A DNA stretch of 64,000 nucleotides from Isoetes taiwanensis (GCA_021234155.1 JAJEKV010000006.1:8211003-8275002); one strand, 5' to 3'. Shown: positions 12,120-23,609, numbered from the stretch's first letter. Notes: generated by a model not told the origin, from the sequence alone. Made by a program: numbers and translations.

Positions 12120-12940
12120 CTATATAAGGTTTAGAGAAGCTACCAAAGAAGAAAAGAAAGGGTGAATCGGTGAAGGATCAATGTCATTGAAATAGTGAAA
12201 TCAGGGATGAAGGGATTGTGGTAGCTAAATGCCATCATATCCTTGGACCTATCCTTGAGAATGACCATTTTGTGCTGTTTTTTACTTCGCACCATCGATT
12301 CCAAGATCCTACCGCACCGTGAATTCACGTCTTGAATCCTCTTACAGGTTATGCGACGAACGAGAAAGCAATCAAAGGGTATGTAATACTTTAAGTTGTT
12401 GCTTTGCTTTTCTTCGCTAATTCGGTCTGTTAAATTTCGTGATATGTAGGCTGCACACACAAATGTTAACCACATCGATCGGTCAAGTATCTAGAGGCGT
12501 CGATTTCATGAAGAGAAATAATGTTAATCGGATTCAAAGAAGTAGAGGTGCCACAAAGAGCCCGATTTAACATCATGTGGGTTGTATGTGATGGGATTTA
12601 TGCACAAATATGTTGAAGCTCTTGTCTCGGTAGAGATATGGAAGTAAGTTGTATGCCTTCCCTTGTATATGCGCATCTCATGTTCCTTTAAATATTTCTA
12701 ACCTTATTTATGGATGTCTGATTACATCTAAATGGTTCTCTCATGAATCGCCACATCCGCGACGACAATTTCTAATAGATGCTTTGGTCATGCATTGTGA
12801 TGCCAATCCGAAAGAACGTATCAGCCAGCAGTCCTCTGATTTCTGAGCTGATCATGAGTCTAAATATCTGATTTTGCAAGATGAACTATGTAACAGGCTT
12901 ATATATATCTTTTGTTCACATTTGTGTTCACATTTCCTAT
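12120..12940 (+). other. Possible decayed coding sequence, unrecognised
   Basis: Broken plus-strand frames follow the gene above, for example around 12190-12300 (KCHHILGPILENDHFVLFF) and 12715-12845. The first fragment faintly recalls the core of Ulp1-type cysteine proteases, which some plant transposons carry, but the catalytic residues cannot be placed. It is treated as a remnant of uncertain identity. Confidence 0.2.
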
Positions 12941-13129
12941 CATAAGGAATGTGTAAATGACACTATCTTTGAATAGTATACTACTTGATAGTATACTTTT
13001 ATGACTATGTAAGTTTTTTTTTTTTTTTTTTTTTGAAGAAAAAAGATTTCTGATTTAAAGAAGCCTTGTACCCTTTTTAGTCAATCAAAACAGTTACTTG
13101 ATTGTTTCGACTAATATATTTTGTGATCT

Positions 13130-13745
13130 TGTACCACACCACACCCCTCCACCACACTTCACCACCACCACCACACACCACCACACCACAACACACCACA
13201 ATCCACAACACCACACCACACCACACCACCACCACCACAACACCACACCACCACCACCACACTCCACCACACCACATCATACCACCACCACCACCACCAC
13301 CACCACCACCACCACCACCACACCCCACCACCACCACACACCACACCACCACCACACTCCACCACCGCTCCACACTCCACCATTTGGTGTATGGTGTATG
13401 GTGTGTGGTGAATGGTGTGGTGTGTGGTGGGGAGTGTGGTGAATGGTGTGGTGTGTGGTGGGATGTGCTCGTTCTGGTGAATATGATAGTTGGTGTATGG
13501 TCTATGGTGTATGGTGTGTGGTGAATGGTGTGGTGTGTGGTGGGGTGTGTGGTGGGTGTGTGGTGAATGGTGTGGTGTGTGGTGGGATGTGCTCGTTCTG
13601 GTGAATATGATAGTTGGTGTATGGTCTATGGTGTATGGTGTGTGGTGAATGGTGTGCGTGTGGTGAATGGTGTGGTGTGTGGTGGGATGTGCTCGTTCTG
13701 GTGAGTATGATAGTGTGGGGCATGGTATGGTGCATGGTTTGGTGT
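13130..13745. repeat. CAC-rich then GTG-rich minisatellite that folds back on itself
   Basis: From about 13130 to 13383 the plus strand is almost only C and A with some T (CCA/CAC repeats, including an uninterrupted CCA run near 13280-13320). From 13384 to 13745 it switches to G and T (GTGTGGTG). The second half contains a higher-order unit starting GGATGTGCTCGTTCTGGTGA at 13461, 13585 and 13685 (spacings 124 and 100 bp). Because the halves are complementary in composition, a very long hairpin is possible. The long frames predicted here are composition artefacts. Confidence 0.9.
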
Positions 13746-13785
13746 GGTATACACACCCTAACAGTTTAGTGTTCATTTCATGCAG

Positions 13786-14285
13786 ATGGTATTGTTCAAG
13801 AGGTTTCTGGACCAACATCCAGAAATTTTTGGCAGATGCTTCAGATGCTTCAAGATGCATTTAAAGAAAAATACTCTGAACATATTTTCCTATTGGCTGC
13901 CGAACAGGGAAACCAATTGAACAAAATCAAACGGAGAGGCAGTCACGAGTTCAGAGGTACTCCTATTCTTAAACATGCTTTTGTTCCTAATCTAACAATT
14001 GCTTATGATGTTCTACACAGATGCACAGAGGAGACTTAACAATGTTGGAAGCATGGACGAGCTATGGGAGTAGCAGCGGACAAGGGGGGTGAGGAATCCC
14101 AATTATCTAAAGCAGAACTAGAGAGTATTCTCATTCAACTTAAACAGGAAGTTGTGCATGCAAAAGCAATCAACAAAGTCTTTGAAAAGGGTGAGGTTTG
14201 GAGATTCAATAGCCTCAAACCATACTTTACCAATCTCTATCATAAATGGCATGAAGCGAGAAGCACATGTCTTGCTTCTCGTTAG
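13786..14285 (+). CDS. Exons of an unknown gene downstream of the minisatellite
   Basis: Two exon-like blocks have good signals. Block 13786-13956 follows TTTCATGCAG and ends before GTACTCC. Block 14021-14073 follows TTCTACACAG and ends in TAG. They join in phase 1, each intron completing a G to GAT, exactly as in the block pair at 11136/11364. The first encodes helical sequence (NFWQMLQMLQDAFKEKY) and the second RRLNNVGSMDELWE. The phases would allow splicing from 11456 to 13786, placing the minisatellite inside an intron, but this is unproven. A further frame at 14064-14285 is lysine-rich and helical. No family is recognised. Confidence 0.45.
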
Positions 14286-14388
14286 ACTTCACCAACTTCA
14301 AAGCAAATTGTCCCGGACACTCTTCTCACAATTTTTGGGAGCAGGACCATTGCTGATCTCACACCGCTGCGGGGACCTTACGGATGAA

Positions 14389-14412
14389 TCTTGAGTCTTG
14401 AATCTTGAATCT
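14389..14412. repeat. Short tandem CTTGAATCTTGA repeat
   Basis: Three to four copies of TCTTGAAT/TCTTGAGT occur in tandem. This is a simple repeat between the unknown gene and the TE-A 3' side. Confidence 0.7.
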
Positions 14413-15360
14413 TGAGACCTTACGCTACATGTGTTTTTACAACTTACACTAAGTATAACAGTCTTGGAACTATATAAACAATATATTAATGTTTGTGTTT
14501 TAACGGTCACATTCTGATTACATTCAGGTTTGCAAGTCCATGCCTTAGTGCATAGAAAAGTTATTTCAACAACAAGGTTAGCGTGAGATTCTACAATCTC
14601 TGGCAAATTTCCCAGCAACATTTCATGCCAATAGTTAGTCAGTTCATATGCATAAGATGTACCTTTAATCTTATGTTTGGTGGCTCCAATGGAAATCTCA
14701 CCTCAATTCTTGATTTCGGGATGGACAAGAACTTTCTTTCCTTGAATAAGCCTGTACTTTTTGATGGCAACCAGAATCAATTCAAAGTAGTTACCAGCTA
14801 TAACTTCATTACCACAATAAAATTCATTTCCATAGTCATCCTTGGTGTCTTCTTCGAGGGCATGTTTCACTTACGTACCTTTGGATGAGATAATAAGGGA
14901 CCCTTTCATAATTGTCTGGGGATGTGAATGATGCAAAATAATCTCCAACCTGCACTGTCTCATCCACATTGTCCACGTCATTTGCCCACAAGTCCTCGCG
15001 CCTCATTACCCATCTTCTTCAACATTGTCCCTGTTTGTAGGCTCTAGTTTTCTCAACTCCCCACCGCAATGATCAAGCATTCTCACAAGCGGGCCAATCA
15101 AAATTGATGCATGCCTTACAAAAACATGAAAGAGATCTACACATTAACTTTGTTGGATCATTTGGATCTATGGATGATACGCAATAAAGAGATTGCGCCT
15201 CTTTCACTGGGAGCACATCAAATCTTTGGGAACGGTCAATGTCAGACACCTTCCAAAATACCCTTTCCACATCAAAAATTTTCTCTTCAAGAACCTCACA
15301 TGGGTGATTTTTTAATTCACATACTCAAAAAAGGATGTGGGCGACACATGTGCTGCACAG

Positions 15361-15432
15361 GTGCTGACTGCCCTTCATTGCCCTTCAAACTGCCCTTCAT
15401 TGCCCTTCCATAGCCCTTCATTGCCCTTCAAA
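15361..15432. repeat. Degenerate TGCCCTTCA tandem repeat
   Basis: The word TGCCCTTCAT/TGCCCTTCAA recurs about six times (with AGCCCTTCAT variants) within TE-A between its main domain and its C-terminal block. It probably lies in an intron, since no frame crosses it. Confidence 0.75.
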
Positions 15433-16875
15433 AAATCATGAGTGTTTTCTATTATATAAAGGATATAATGAGCATATTAGTGATGCAAATGATGATGACA
15501 TAAATTATTTGGTGAAGGTGCTTATATGTGCTGTGATGGTCAAAAAACTGGGTAGGTCAATAAAAAAGTTACCCACATGCAGTTTCTGCATTTTTTATCA
15601 CTTTTCCATCCTTTTTTCTTTGTTCTGCCTCGAGCCATAGTTTGGCTATGGCTCCTTCTCCGTCATGTGTGCCTTCCCATGTCCTGAGCCAAAGAAATTC
15701 CAGTGCATTCTGATCTTATGCTCTTGATGATACCTAATTACATGATAGAAAGCTCTTCTCGACTTGAATTGGGCTGCACACCCGTCAGACCAAACTAAGT
15801 GGTATTTCATATGGCCAGCACCATTTTCTTTCAGCCAATTGAGGTGCATCTTGAATGCTTTTTGTACAAAGTGAGTATCATGTGTTTTGTCATCTGAAAT
15901 AAAGAAGTGCACACATTTCCTCATTTTACCCTGTACCTTGAACATCGTGATGTGGACCAATATTTCATTGGACCAATGTTGTGCTTGAATCTCGTTGAAT
16001 GGCTTCAAAGTATAATTCTCCGAGAAATCAACAACTGATAATACGGTATCATCACAAAGACTCTTCATGGATTCCTTGAATTGTTTGCTCTGCCAATGTG
16101 CCACAAAGTTATGATATACAAACTTCGACATATGATCAAACATGTTGTCCAACATATTACTGGAGCTGCCTTTCTTGTCAATTAGCTTTAGTCTTCGTGA
16201 AGTTCCTTTCTTCGAGGGCTCATTAACGTAACCATAGACTTGACAATCAAGCGTTTGATCAATCTGCTCCTTGTATTCTCTTGGACACAACTCAATTAAT
16301 TGTTTCCCACAATTTCCACAATCTGATTTGATACATTGTAGCTTATGCCACTCGTTGCCTGCTGCTCTGTCACATACCATAGCCCTCCAAAATGTGTTAA
16401 CATTATCAAATGTCTTGTTCTTGGCTTGACATATTCCAGCATGAGCTTCAGATGCGCACACACCACAATTGCACGAACAATTTTCATGGAGTCTTGACCT
16501 CATCAAATTAAATGCCTGCTTGTACAGATCTGATTGCTCATGTTTCACGCAACAACATGTGTTTCTTTCCTTTAGCTTTCTAATGCAAGAAGGTTTTAAG
16601 TATTCAAATTGCCTAAGCCCAATCCAGAACCTCTCGGATCTTGATCCACAAAATTCGGAATAATTCTGCCTGTAAAATTACGATTGAAATAAAATTAGTC
16701 ACCTCATTACATTACATTACATACAAATCTTTTTACATATTCAAGACCCTAAACTCTCACACATACATGTACATTCTGACATGAATTTTATTTCATTTAC
16801 TATGAAGTCACATAATTTTTTGACAATTAATACATCTCCACACTAATTTCTTCTTAGTTACTGCCTACATCTACA

Positions 16876-16933
16876 ATACATCCAGAATATACATGTAAAC
16901 AAATATACATCCAGAATATACATGTAAACAAAT
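16876..16933. repeat. 29-bp tandem duplication
   Basis: Two adjacent copies begin ATACATCCAGAATATACATG and continue TAAACAAAT. They lie between the N-terminal and main coding blocks of TE-A, probably in an intron. Confidence 0.85.
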
Positions 16934-17959
16934 ATACATGTACGTGTTGCCATGAAATAATTTGACATTTCCATGTAGAACAACTAGGGCAGACTGCATC
17001 TACATTACATTCAAAAAAGTAAAGAAATGCATTTACAAACTTTACATCGGTTGTTTACAAAATAAAAGACATCTCAAAAAGTAAAGAAATCTACAAACTT
17101 TACATCAGTGTTACAAAATAAAAAACATCTTTATTCTGAAAAACAAGATGCAATTACAGCTAAATTACAGTCGTACCTGTGTAATGTCAATATATTAAAT
17201 TGGTTGTGTCCTCTTCTTAATGACATCTCTAATTTTTGGTGAAACCTTTGAGTTATCTAACCAAAACTGAGCAACCATATCCTTCATAGCCTAATCTATC
17301 GTATTTGTTCTTGGATTTCGACCTGCTAATGCCCACAGATTTGTTCCACCTAGTGACATTCTTTTCCTTCTCTCCACTGCTAGTTTCATATTTCTAGGAT
17401 GTATTTTCAGCAATTTAGCTGCTAGTGAAGTCTTCTGTAATTCTCCTTCCTCTCCAACCACCATAGATAGTACAGAATGCTTTGCAGCAAGTCTGTCATT
17501 GCTATTTGCATTTTTGACGTCTTGGAGGCCATCCTTTAAATTCTTTACCAGATCTGTTTTCACGATAGCCTCTTGAGGCTTTCCAATGACTGGCTCAAAT
17601 AGGAATTGCAATCTTTTGTCCTGCAATAATCTTTTTGCAAATATACTTTGCTGTTGTGGAGTCAAATTAGATACCTCATTCATTATGAGATTTATAGAAG
17701 CATTCACCTTTCTTCTAATTGGCTTTGTCACGTATCCACCCCTACAAACCCTATGTTTCGATTTTCTTTGCCTGCTTGTAACAGTGCTTTCCAAAACTTC
17801 ATCAACATGAGGATTGAAATCTGAACCCGATGCTGACCTCGAAGTGCTTGCATGAGAGTCCAATCCTTCTTCCATAGTTTCTTCTTCAACTTTAAGACAT
17901 CGATCCATTCTGCAGAAAGGGGATACAACATCCTGCACAAAAAATCAGATTATTAACCA

Positions 17960-18003
17960 GATTTGTATTACTGCTTGAAGGGATTTGTATTACTGCTTGA
18001 AGG
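17960..18003. repeat. 22-bp tandem duplication
   Basis: Two exact adjacent copies of GATTTGTATTACTGCTTGAA plus GG lie just upstream of the TE-A N-terminal block on its 5' side. The 1.6 kb that follows, to 19600, has no confident gene. Confidence 0.85.
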
Positions 18004-18550
18004 AAAGGGATTTCAATTTCTTCAAGATACATTTGTTTCTTGAAATGCATTCGATTTAGGAGCAGCTATAATCGATTCGGGCCAAGTTTTCGTTGAGGTA
18101 GAATCAGGAGCCATGTTTAATCGATTGAGGAAAGTTCAAAATGTCGCCAAAGTTTTTTTTTTCGCAGGCAAGATATTTAGATTTTATTGATAGAGAAGCT
18201 AGTACAAGATTTCGGGAGGATTTGGTATAATTATGGAGAATATTGTACGTCAACCGCCTTTATTAATGATAGGCAACTCCATGTAAAATTCAAAATGTAC
18301 ATTACAAACACATTAGAGTTTTTTTGGGTTCACTTATCGTCCCAAGCTCGATGCCAGCATGGAAATCACGCGGCCAATGGGAATTCGGGGGGGGGGGGCT
18401 TTTTCTTCATCCATGCCTCCCCTTCCCATGCAGTGTCGTCAAGATGCAGGTTCGACATTATCCTTACCTACCTGCCCTGGAGGTTCGGTGGGCGGGAAGT
18501 AATAATTACAAATTATTCCCGCCCTGAATTACCGCCCAAATGTTGGGGTG

Positions 18551-18759
18551 TCTATAAGTACCCCCTCCCCTTCCTCAACGGCTCTTCTTTTCTCGTCTCT
18601 CCATCCAGGTTTGCTAATGCTTTCAATCCTTCTAGTTTCTGCGAGCTCATCGATTCGGATTTGTTTGATCTAATTAATTTGCGGTTCATTTTAGATGGCG
18701 ATTACCTCATCCACGGTGAGAACGATTTCTTTGCTTCAATATATTTCTTGGGAGCTTAA
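18551..18759 (+). promoter_or_regulatory. Possible promoter (TATA-like) and pyrimidine-rich leader
   Basis: CTATAAGTA at 18552-18560 is followed by a C/T-rich leader (CCCCCTCCCCTTCCTCAACG, then TCTTTTCTCGTCTCTCC) and an ATG at 18694 opening a 21-codon frame. The same arrangement of TATA-like box, pyrimidine-rich leader and ATG appears before genes C and D at 26.6 and 27.8 kb. No protein is recognised downstream; the sequence to 19600 has only short frames. The G-run at about 18387-18397 lies upstream. Confidence 0.25.
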
Positions 18760-19607
18760 GTGACAATCCGACCGCCACTCGAGAGGTCCTCATCGGGTGA
18801 TCAAAGGGAGAAATGTTATTTCAAGCCATTGGAAGGCTATTGTTGTCGGGTTCGAGGTGAGAGGGGAAGTATATATCAAGGTCGGACACCTATATACACC
18901 CGGCGGACATGAGAAAAGAAAAGATAAGATCTCGGCGTAATTTCCACGAGCCAGGCGAATTGTGAGTTTCATTATATCGTGCTAATCCGTCATTCATTAT
19001 ATTTTGAAGAAATCAACTAATTGGGTTTTACGGTATCTCGAGGGCTCTGTATTTCGAGGTCTTTGGACACGGAACCATCGAAGTTCTATCACAAGCATCT
19101 TCCGTGCTTTCTATTATGATATTGGATCCTTGCTTTTGAAGGTCAAGCGAAGTGGAGCTCTTTGAAAAGGGGATTTGGTTCTTAAAATATGAGTATTATC
19201 CTCGGAAAGGCAAAATTGTGGACTTACCATTGCCCCCATTATCACGCGACTTAGTTCTGCCCAATGGATTCCAATTCTGTTTCTTGCCAAGCTGAAATTG
19301 TCACGAGGAAATTTTCGATTGCTTTGAAGGAGAAAGGTGGAGTCTGTGGACACGTGAAAGTAAATGTACCCATCGATATGTTTATTACCTTGTTTAAGAA
19401 TGTCGAGAATGTTAAGAAGACTTCAAAATGTTTCTTGTAAGTGATTGTCGGTTGTTTACGGATGACATTTTATGTGATGAATGGTCATCCCGTCTGCTGC
19501 ATGAAGGAGTTGAGAAGGTACGGTCTGCGGGATAAAGAAAGAAAGCGTTCGAATCGGGTATTGTATTCGAAAAGCAAAGCAGTTTACATTACCTTCAAAT
19601 ACTGAAG

Positions 19608-19901
19608 ATGGAGGGAAGTAAAAAAGAAGGGAGCAGATGGACGTGGGTTCCAGTGGAACAAGACGATGCTGATGGTACCCATTCTGCGGTCATTGACATT
19701 GCTATCTTCAAAAGTGGTCAATTGTTTAAAACTTTAAAAGTCGAAGAAGCATGGTCTTTATTTGATGTAAGAATTATTTTGGAATCAGAATGTGACTTAA
19801 ACGTCTTCCATTTTTTGGTGGATGGTGTCAAGGTAGGAAAACGTAGGGAAGAATTGTATACAACAAAGCTCTGTATGCCTCCTGTTCAGGGTTGCCCTTA
19901 A
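19608..19901 (+). CDS. Island gene interrupted by a hAT element, unknown function
   Basis: An ATG at 19608 opens a frame of charged, soluble-looking sequence (TWVPVEQDDADGTHSAVIDI, FHFLVDGVKVGKRREELYT). At 19886 a 3.4-kb transposon begins, and the frame runs only five codons into it. The 8-bp target duplication lets the pre-insertion site be read: the frame would pass through the duplicated bases and stop at 23309, nine codons beyond the element. The ORF was therefore intact and about 101 codons long before insertion. No family is recognised. It is the left-most gene of the palindrome-bearing island, with palindromes starting 78 bp after that stop. Confidence 0.55.
   Translation: MEGSKKEGSRWTWVPVEQDDADGTHSAVIDIAIFKSGQLFKTLKVEEAWSLFDVRIILESECDLNVFHFLVDGVKVGKRREELYTTKLCMPPVQGCP
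19879..19886. repeat. Target-site duplication, left copy
   Basis: CTCCTGTT at 19879-19886 is repeated exactly at 23275-23282, immediately outside the terminal inverted repeats. Eight bases is the hAT-superfamily duplication length. Confidence 0.9.
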
Positions 19902-22900
19902 GGTCAAATCTGCATAGGCATAATTTAGAAAGTCAGGCGAATCATAGGCTTTTGAAATTAGTAGCATTGGCGAATGTTTTCCCGACTCGAATTATAATCA
20001 TAGAAATGTAGGCGAACATTTTTTCTATGTAGACTTTAAATAACCGCACAAGTTTTTGTTGCCCATAGTTAGTCGAGCACACAAAGTACATGGACATGCA
20101 TATTAGAATATATTCCCATTGCTTTTTTCAAATGGTCTATGGTTTTTTCAGGAGCTATGGAATGGTTTTTTCGGGAGGCTCTTATTTCTTCTTCAATGCT
20201 TTAAGGTTGCTCAATTGAACTATGGAATGGTTGGGGATGAAGTTTATGGCAACATAAAATGGCTTTTCTAACCGAATGCTAGAGAATCAATTCAACATTG
20301 TTAACCTCATAGTAGTATAATTTTTTTGCATGATCAAACACACATCTTTTTAAAAAGAACGATATAGTAGGGTTCAAAGTGTACAATAATGCTTCATTAA
20401 CTACAGGGATGTTCAGTTTGGTCTATATTAGGGATGGGACAAATAGGTGAGTAACAACAGACAACCACTGTGATGTAAACTCCTACTCATCAAATCGGAT
20501 TTACTGTACATTCATGTCTCTATAGTCAATTATACTTATTTGAGAAGAAGCGATGTAAAGTTGAATTTTAGAACATAAGATTCTCTTCAAGCAGAACCTG
20601 ATGATAGAAAATCATGTCGATCATGATTTTTAGCTGTTTTGTGGATGCAAATGTTTTAACAAATTTTTGTAATAATCACAAGACAGACAACAATTTATAT
20701 GCATACGTATGTAATAAGAAAGTTTGCAGTCTTATTGTATCCACCTTGTTCTCCTGTGCAAGTTTATTATATACAATCGATAATTCTAGAAGAAATGAAA
20801 GAATAATGAAGAGACTAAGGCTTGGGAACTCCAGTAGAGAGCTCAAGATTAATAACCTGCAACAAAAATAATGTGGTCATGACAAGAATCTGAGCTATGG
20901 CCAGAAAACCAAAAATAATTTATACCTCCCGTGGTGTCGACCTATCAAGGTACATGATGATTGCTCGTAAGGAGTTGCCATGCGCTGCAATCATAATGTT
21001 TTTGCCATTTGCAAGCCTATTTGGAACAAACTGCAATGTTACATTGTAAATGCTTCGAATCCAAATATGAGCCTTTTGAGATTACGAAAACAACTTAAGC
21101 TCAGAATATAATATTCCTCTTTTCTCAAAGCTTTGAGCATCTTTTGCAATCTCCTTTTATTTGGGGAAGTTGTTGTATACTAAGGTTTTCTACCACTTAT
21201 TATATACCTTGTCCTTAAAGTATGCAGCACTGCTCGTTACGCACACATGGCAAGGCTTTCACCATTTGGAATGTCATAACTCCTCCTCCATTCCATAACT
21301 TTCTCGGTTCCAAATTTCTCCACGTTTCCTTCTTGTTCAAGTCCCGAAGTTCTCCATACCTGCATTTCCCAAGAGCAAAGACATCTGCGATTAACTTTTT
21401 AATATGCATAATCCTTAACAAGCGGGCTAACATTAATATTAATATGCACTTCATCTTCGGTCGAACTCTTGCATAACTTAATCTTTGTAAGTGACATTAC
21501 AAGATATTACTAGAGAAAAATGTCACCTCTTTGCCTTTTGTAACTAATTACATACGCCTTTAGAAACAAAACTGAATAAACAAACCCATGTTTAACTTTG
21601 TCATGCTGATTATTTAGAATTCAAAATTTATAAGCAAATATCACAATAATCATGCAAATCTTACATTCTTTCATTCAGCTCGAGGCGTGCAAGAATAACT
21701 GGGATGGTCTCTTTTCGGTGGGGGCGAGTTGAACATTCTGCTCCAAGCCACCGCCCCCTGCCGCTTTCATTATGCAAAATAACGGGACTCGCATGCGAGG
21801 TTCCGCCTCATAAGAAAAACCAGTATATGAGGTAGCTTTACCATACTACGGCAAATCATCAAATCAAGGTATATATGAACAATTATTACTAATACACGTA
21901 CGATCGTTGCTCCTAATCTTACTTCAAAATAACTAATTACTCACCTTCTTCATTCGATGTTGTGTCATGGCCAACATTGTCGTCATTTGTGCACGGATCA
22001 GTGCTGAAGTGAAAATAATGTCCACTGGTAGATCACATATCCTCTTTCCAGCTTCAATGGCTTCCATCAACACATCCAGTAAATAAATTCTTCTGATTCC
22101 AAAGTGATTCTCCATGTCGGATCAATATCAAAGCGGATTCTCCTGTTACATCCAGTGAAGGGGAACACACATTCTGCCCACTTCTATGCATCAAGGACAT
22201 AGATCTCGACGGAGAAGCCAATCCTAGAGCCATAATTTGTGGGTGAAGAAAAAAAATCTATGAAGAAAGGATGCTGCATACTGTTGTTGAGAAGCAGAAT
22301 TTCTGAGGCTAAGTAGCAAAAGTTGAACTGGGGGTGTGGGAAGGAGTTGTTTACATCTTCATAAACTATTCAGGATATCATTATTAGAGTTTCCAAAGGG
22401 TCTTAAACTAGAAGAGACTAAATATATCAAGACATGCTATTTACAATAGTTCTATCTCAAATTCAAAGTCACTGCTAAATTTTAAAAGTACGTAAAAACT
22501 GAATCTTCTTGCAATATGTAGACAGTTTAATCAGTTTTTGCGTGAACAATATTTAACCTTTTTCACTTGAGCCTACATTGTGTCTAAAATCCTTTAGAGT
22601 GTACAACGCAATGAACAAGCTTCTAACTACAATACAGTACTCATGTTATGATTGACTTACCTCTGCTAGATTTGGTCAGTGTTTTAGCTGTGAAAAATCA
22701 GATCCAAGAATCAATGGCATCTAGCGTGGCAGATTACCCAAATGACTTTTGCATTTGTCATTTGGCATTTGTCCACAATCGAACCAACCTGACTACAAAA
22801 TTATGAGCATCACGTTAGGGAAAGAAGTAATTAAAAAAAACACAAATATATCTAGTCCTATATCTGAATCTTGCTGTGACCTGTATGTAAAAGTAGTAGT

Positions 22901-23274
22901 GGCTGCAATTTTTTTCCTCAAAGATGAATCCTCCAAAAAGTCATAATCCTATTTCGAATTAGTAGCATCAAGAATACAGAAGCTTTTGTGAATGCACAAA
23001 CATGCTAGCAAAAAGATTACCTAATATGGAAGGGTATCAAGAGGCGAATCCACCAGATCGGCCTAGCACCTCGGTAGAAATGGCGGCGAAATCGTAGACG
23101 GCGGCCCAAGAATGTAGGGCGAAACAAAAAAAAATGAGTAGAAGAACCATCAAAATTCGGCGAAAATTCAAAAATCAATATTTAATAGTATTCTACTAAG
23201 GTTTCGTACGACATTCTTAAAAATAACCAAAATATAGCCATTGGGCTAAAATTCGCCCCTTAAGGGCAACCCTG
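19887..23274. mobile_element. 3.4-kb non-autonomous hAT element carrying a captured gene
   Basis: The termini are perfect 17-bp inverted repeats: CAGGGTTGCCCTTAAGG at 19887-19903 and its reverse complement at 23258-23274. They are flanked by the exact 8-bp duplication CTCCTGTT. CAGGG ends and 8-bp duplications are hAT hallmarks. No transposase is visible inside. Instead the minus strand holds at least six exons of a phosphoglycerate mutase gene (20828-22233). It is therefore a gene-carrying, non-autonomous (Pack-type) hAT element that needs an enzyme supplied elsewhere. It landed inside an open reading frame of the palindrome island, so it is younger than the island. Confidence 0.9.
20828..22233 (-). 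pseudogene. Captured cofactor-dependent phosphoglycerate mutase (dPGM) pseudogene
   Basis: The enzyme interconverts 3- and 2-phosphoglycerate in glycolysis. The minus strand starts with ATG at 22233, a transit-like Ser-rich stretch, then LILIRHGESLWNQKNLFTGC with the catalytic RHG histidine. AIEAGKRICDLPVDIIFTSA and LIRAQMTTMLAMTQHR end at a GTGAGT donor (21945). The next exon (about 21785-21665) reads HNESGRGR ... ETIPVILARLELNERM. Then come YGELRDLNKKET with WRRSYDIPNGES (about 21370-21205), NIMIAAHGNSLRAIIMYLD (about 21030-20927) and LELSTGVP (20856-20828). Defects: about 26 bp lost after FTGCVD causing a frameshift, a TAA plus a shift after GESLAMCA, and no C-terminal exon. Introns are retained, so it was captured as genomic DNA and not by retrotransposition. 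Confidence 0.88.
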
Positions 23275-23282
23275 CTCCTGTT
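23275..23282. repeat. Target-site duplication, right copy
   Basis: CTCCTGTT, identical to 19879-19886. The downstream 27 bases to 23309 complete the interrupted reading frame. Confidence 0.9.
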
Positions 23283-23386
23283 GTACTTTCTTTAAGTGAA
23301 AACAGTTAAACAAATAAATAACAATGGTGTTACTGGGTTCAAATCCCAGTGTTGTTTGCCAATAACTTATATCCTTTTGCAAAGAT

Positions 23387-23609
23387 AGCACCGTGGCCAG
23401 GGTGCGAAATATGTGGAGTTCGTATAGTCGTGTTGTGTAGTTTCGCACCGTGGCCACGGTGTAGTATGTTTTGCAGTTAACATAAATTTGGCCTTCTTTT
23501 CGGCAAAATATCGCACCGTGGCCACGGTGCGAATACCTTATTCTTGTCTTTGGGTTTTACATTTGTTTCGCAAGACCAGGTGGCCCGCGGTGCGGCATAT
23601 TTCGTCGGG
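23387..23609. repeat. Palindrome array, cluster 1 (about 4 units)
   Basis: The unit is a palindrome centred on GGCC: TTCGCACCGTGG followed by its reverse complement. Centres are near 23396, 23453, 23521 and 23583 (spacings 57, 68 and 62 bp). The third unit is essentially perfect, the first two have one or two changes, and the fourth is degraded. The sequences between units are unrelated. The cluster starts 78 bp after the stop of the interrupted ORF and ends before gene A. Confidence 0.85.

Larger units (their letters stand above)
14640..17938 (-). pseudogene. TE-A: DDE-like transposase of an unnamed eukaryotic family, frameshifted
   Basis: Minus-strand pieces in order: 17938-17291 (charged N-terminal region with a VKNLKDGLQDVKNAN helix and a helix-turn-helix-like SLAAKLLKIHPRNMKLA), 16671-15646 (main domain), 15270-15073 and about 14950-14640 (C-terminal). 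The main part has a Cys-rich stretch (CCCVKHE, CSCNCGVCAS), then VVDFSENY, EIQAQHWSNE, VWSDGCAAQFKSRRAFYH and HWNFFGSGHGK. Candidate acidic catalytic residues are the D of VDFSENY and of SDG, and the DG that follows HGK after a one-base frameshift near 15675. The C-terminal part has SLSCFCKAC and GDYFASF. These motifs occur together in widespread uncharacterised transposase-like proteins. A related copy lies at 62.2-64.0 kb. Terminal inverted repeats were not found. Confidence 0.72.

Noticed and set aside
13077-13860. Long ORFs rich in His/Thr/Pro or Val/Trp/Gly
   Set aside because: They arise from CAC/GTG repeats, which lack stop codons in several frames; no non-repetitive content.
23330-23361. 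tRNA gene: T-arm-like CTGGGTTCAAATCCCAG
   Set aside because: The T-stem/loop is good, but no D-arm, anticodon arm or matching acceptor stem is found upstream within tRNA distance.
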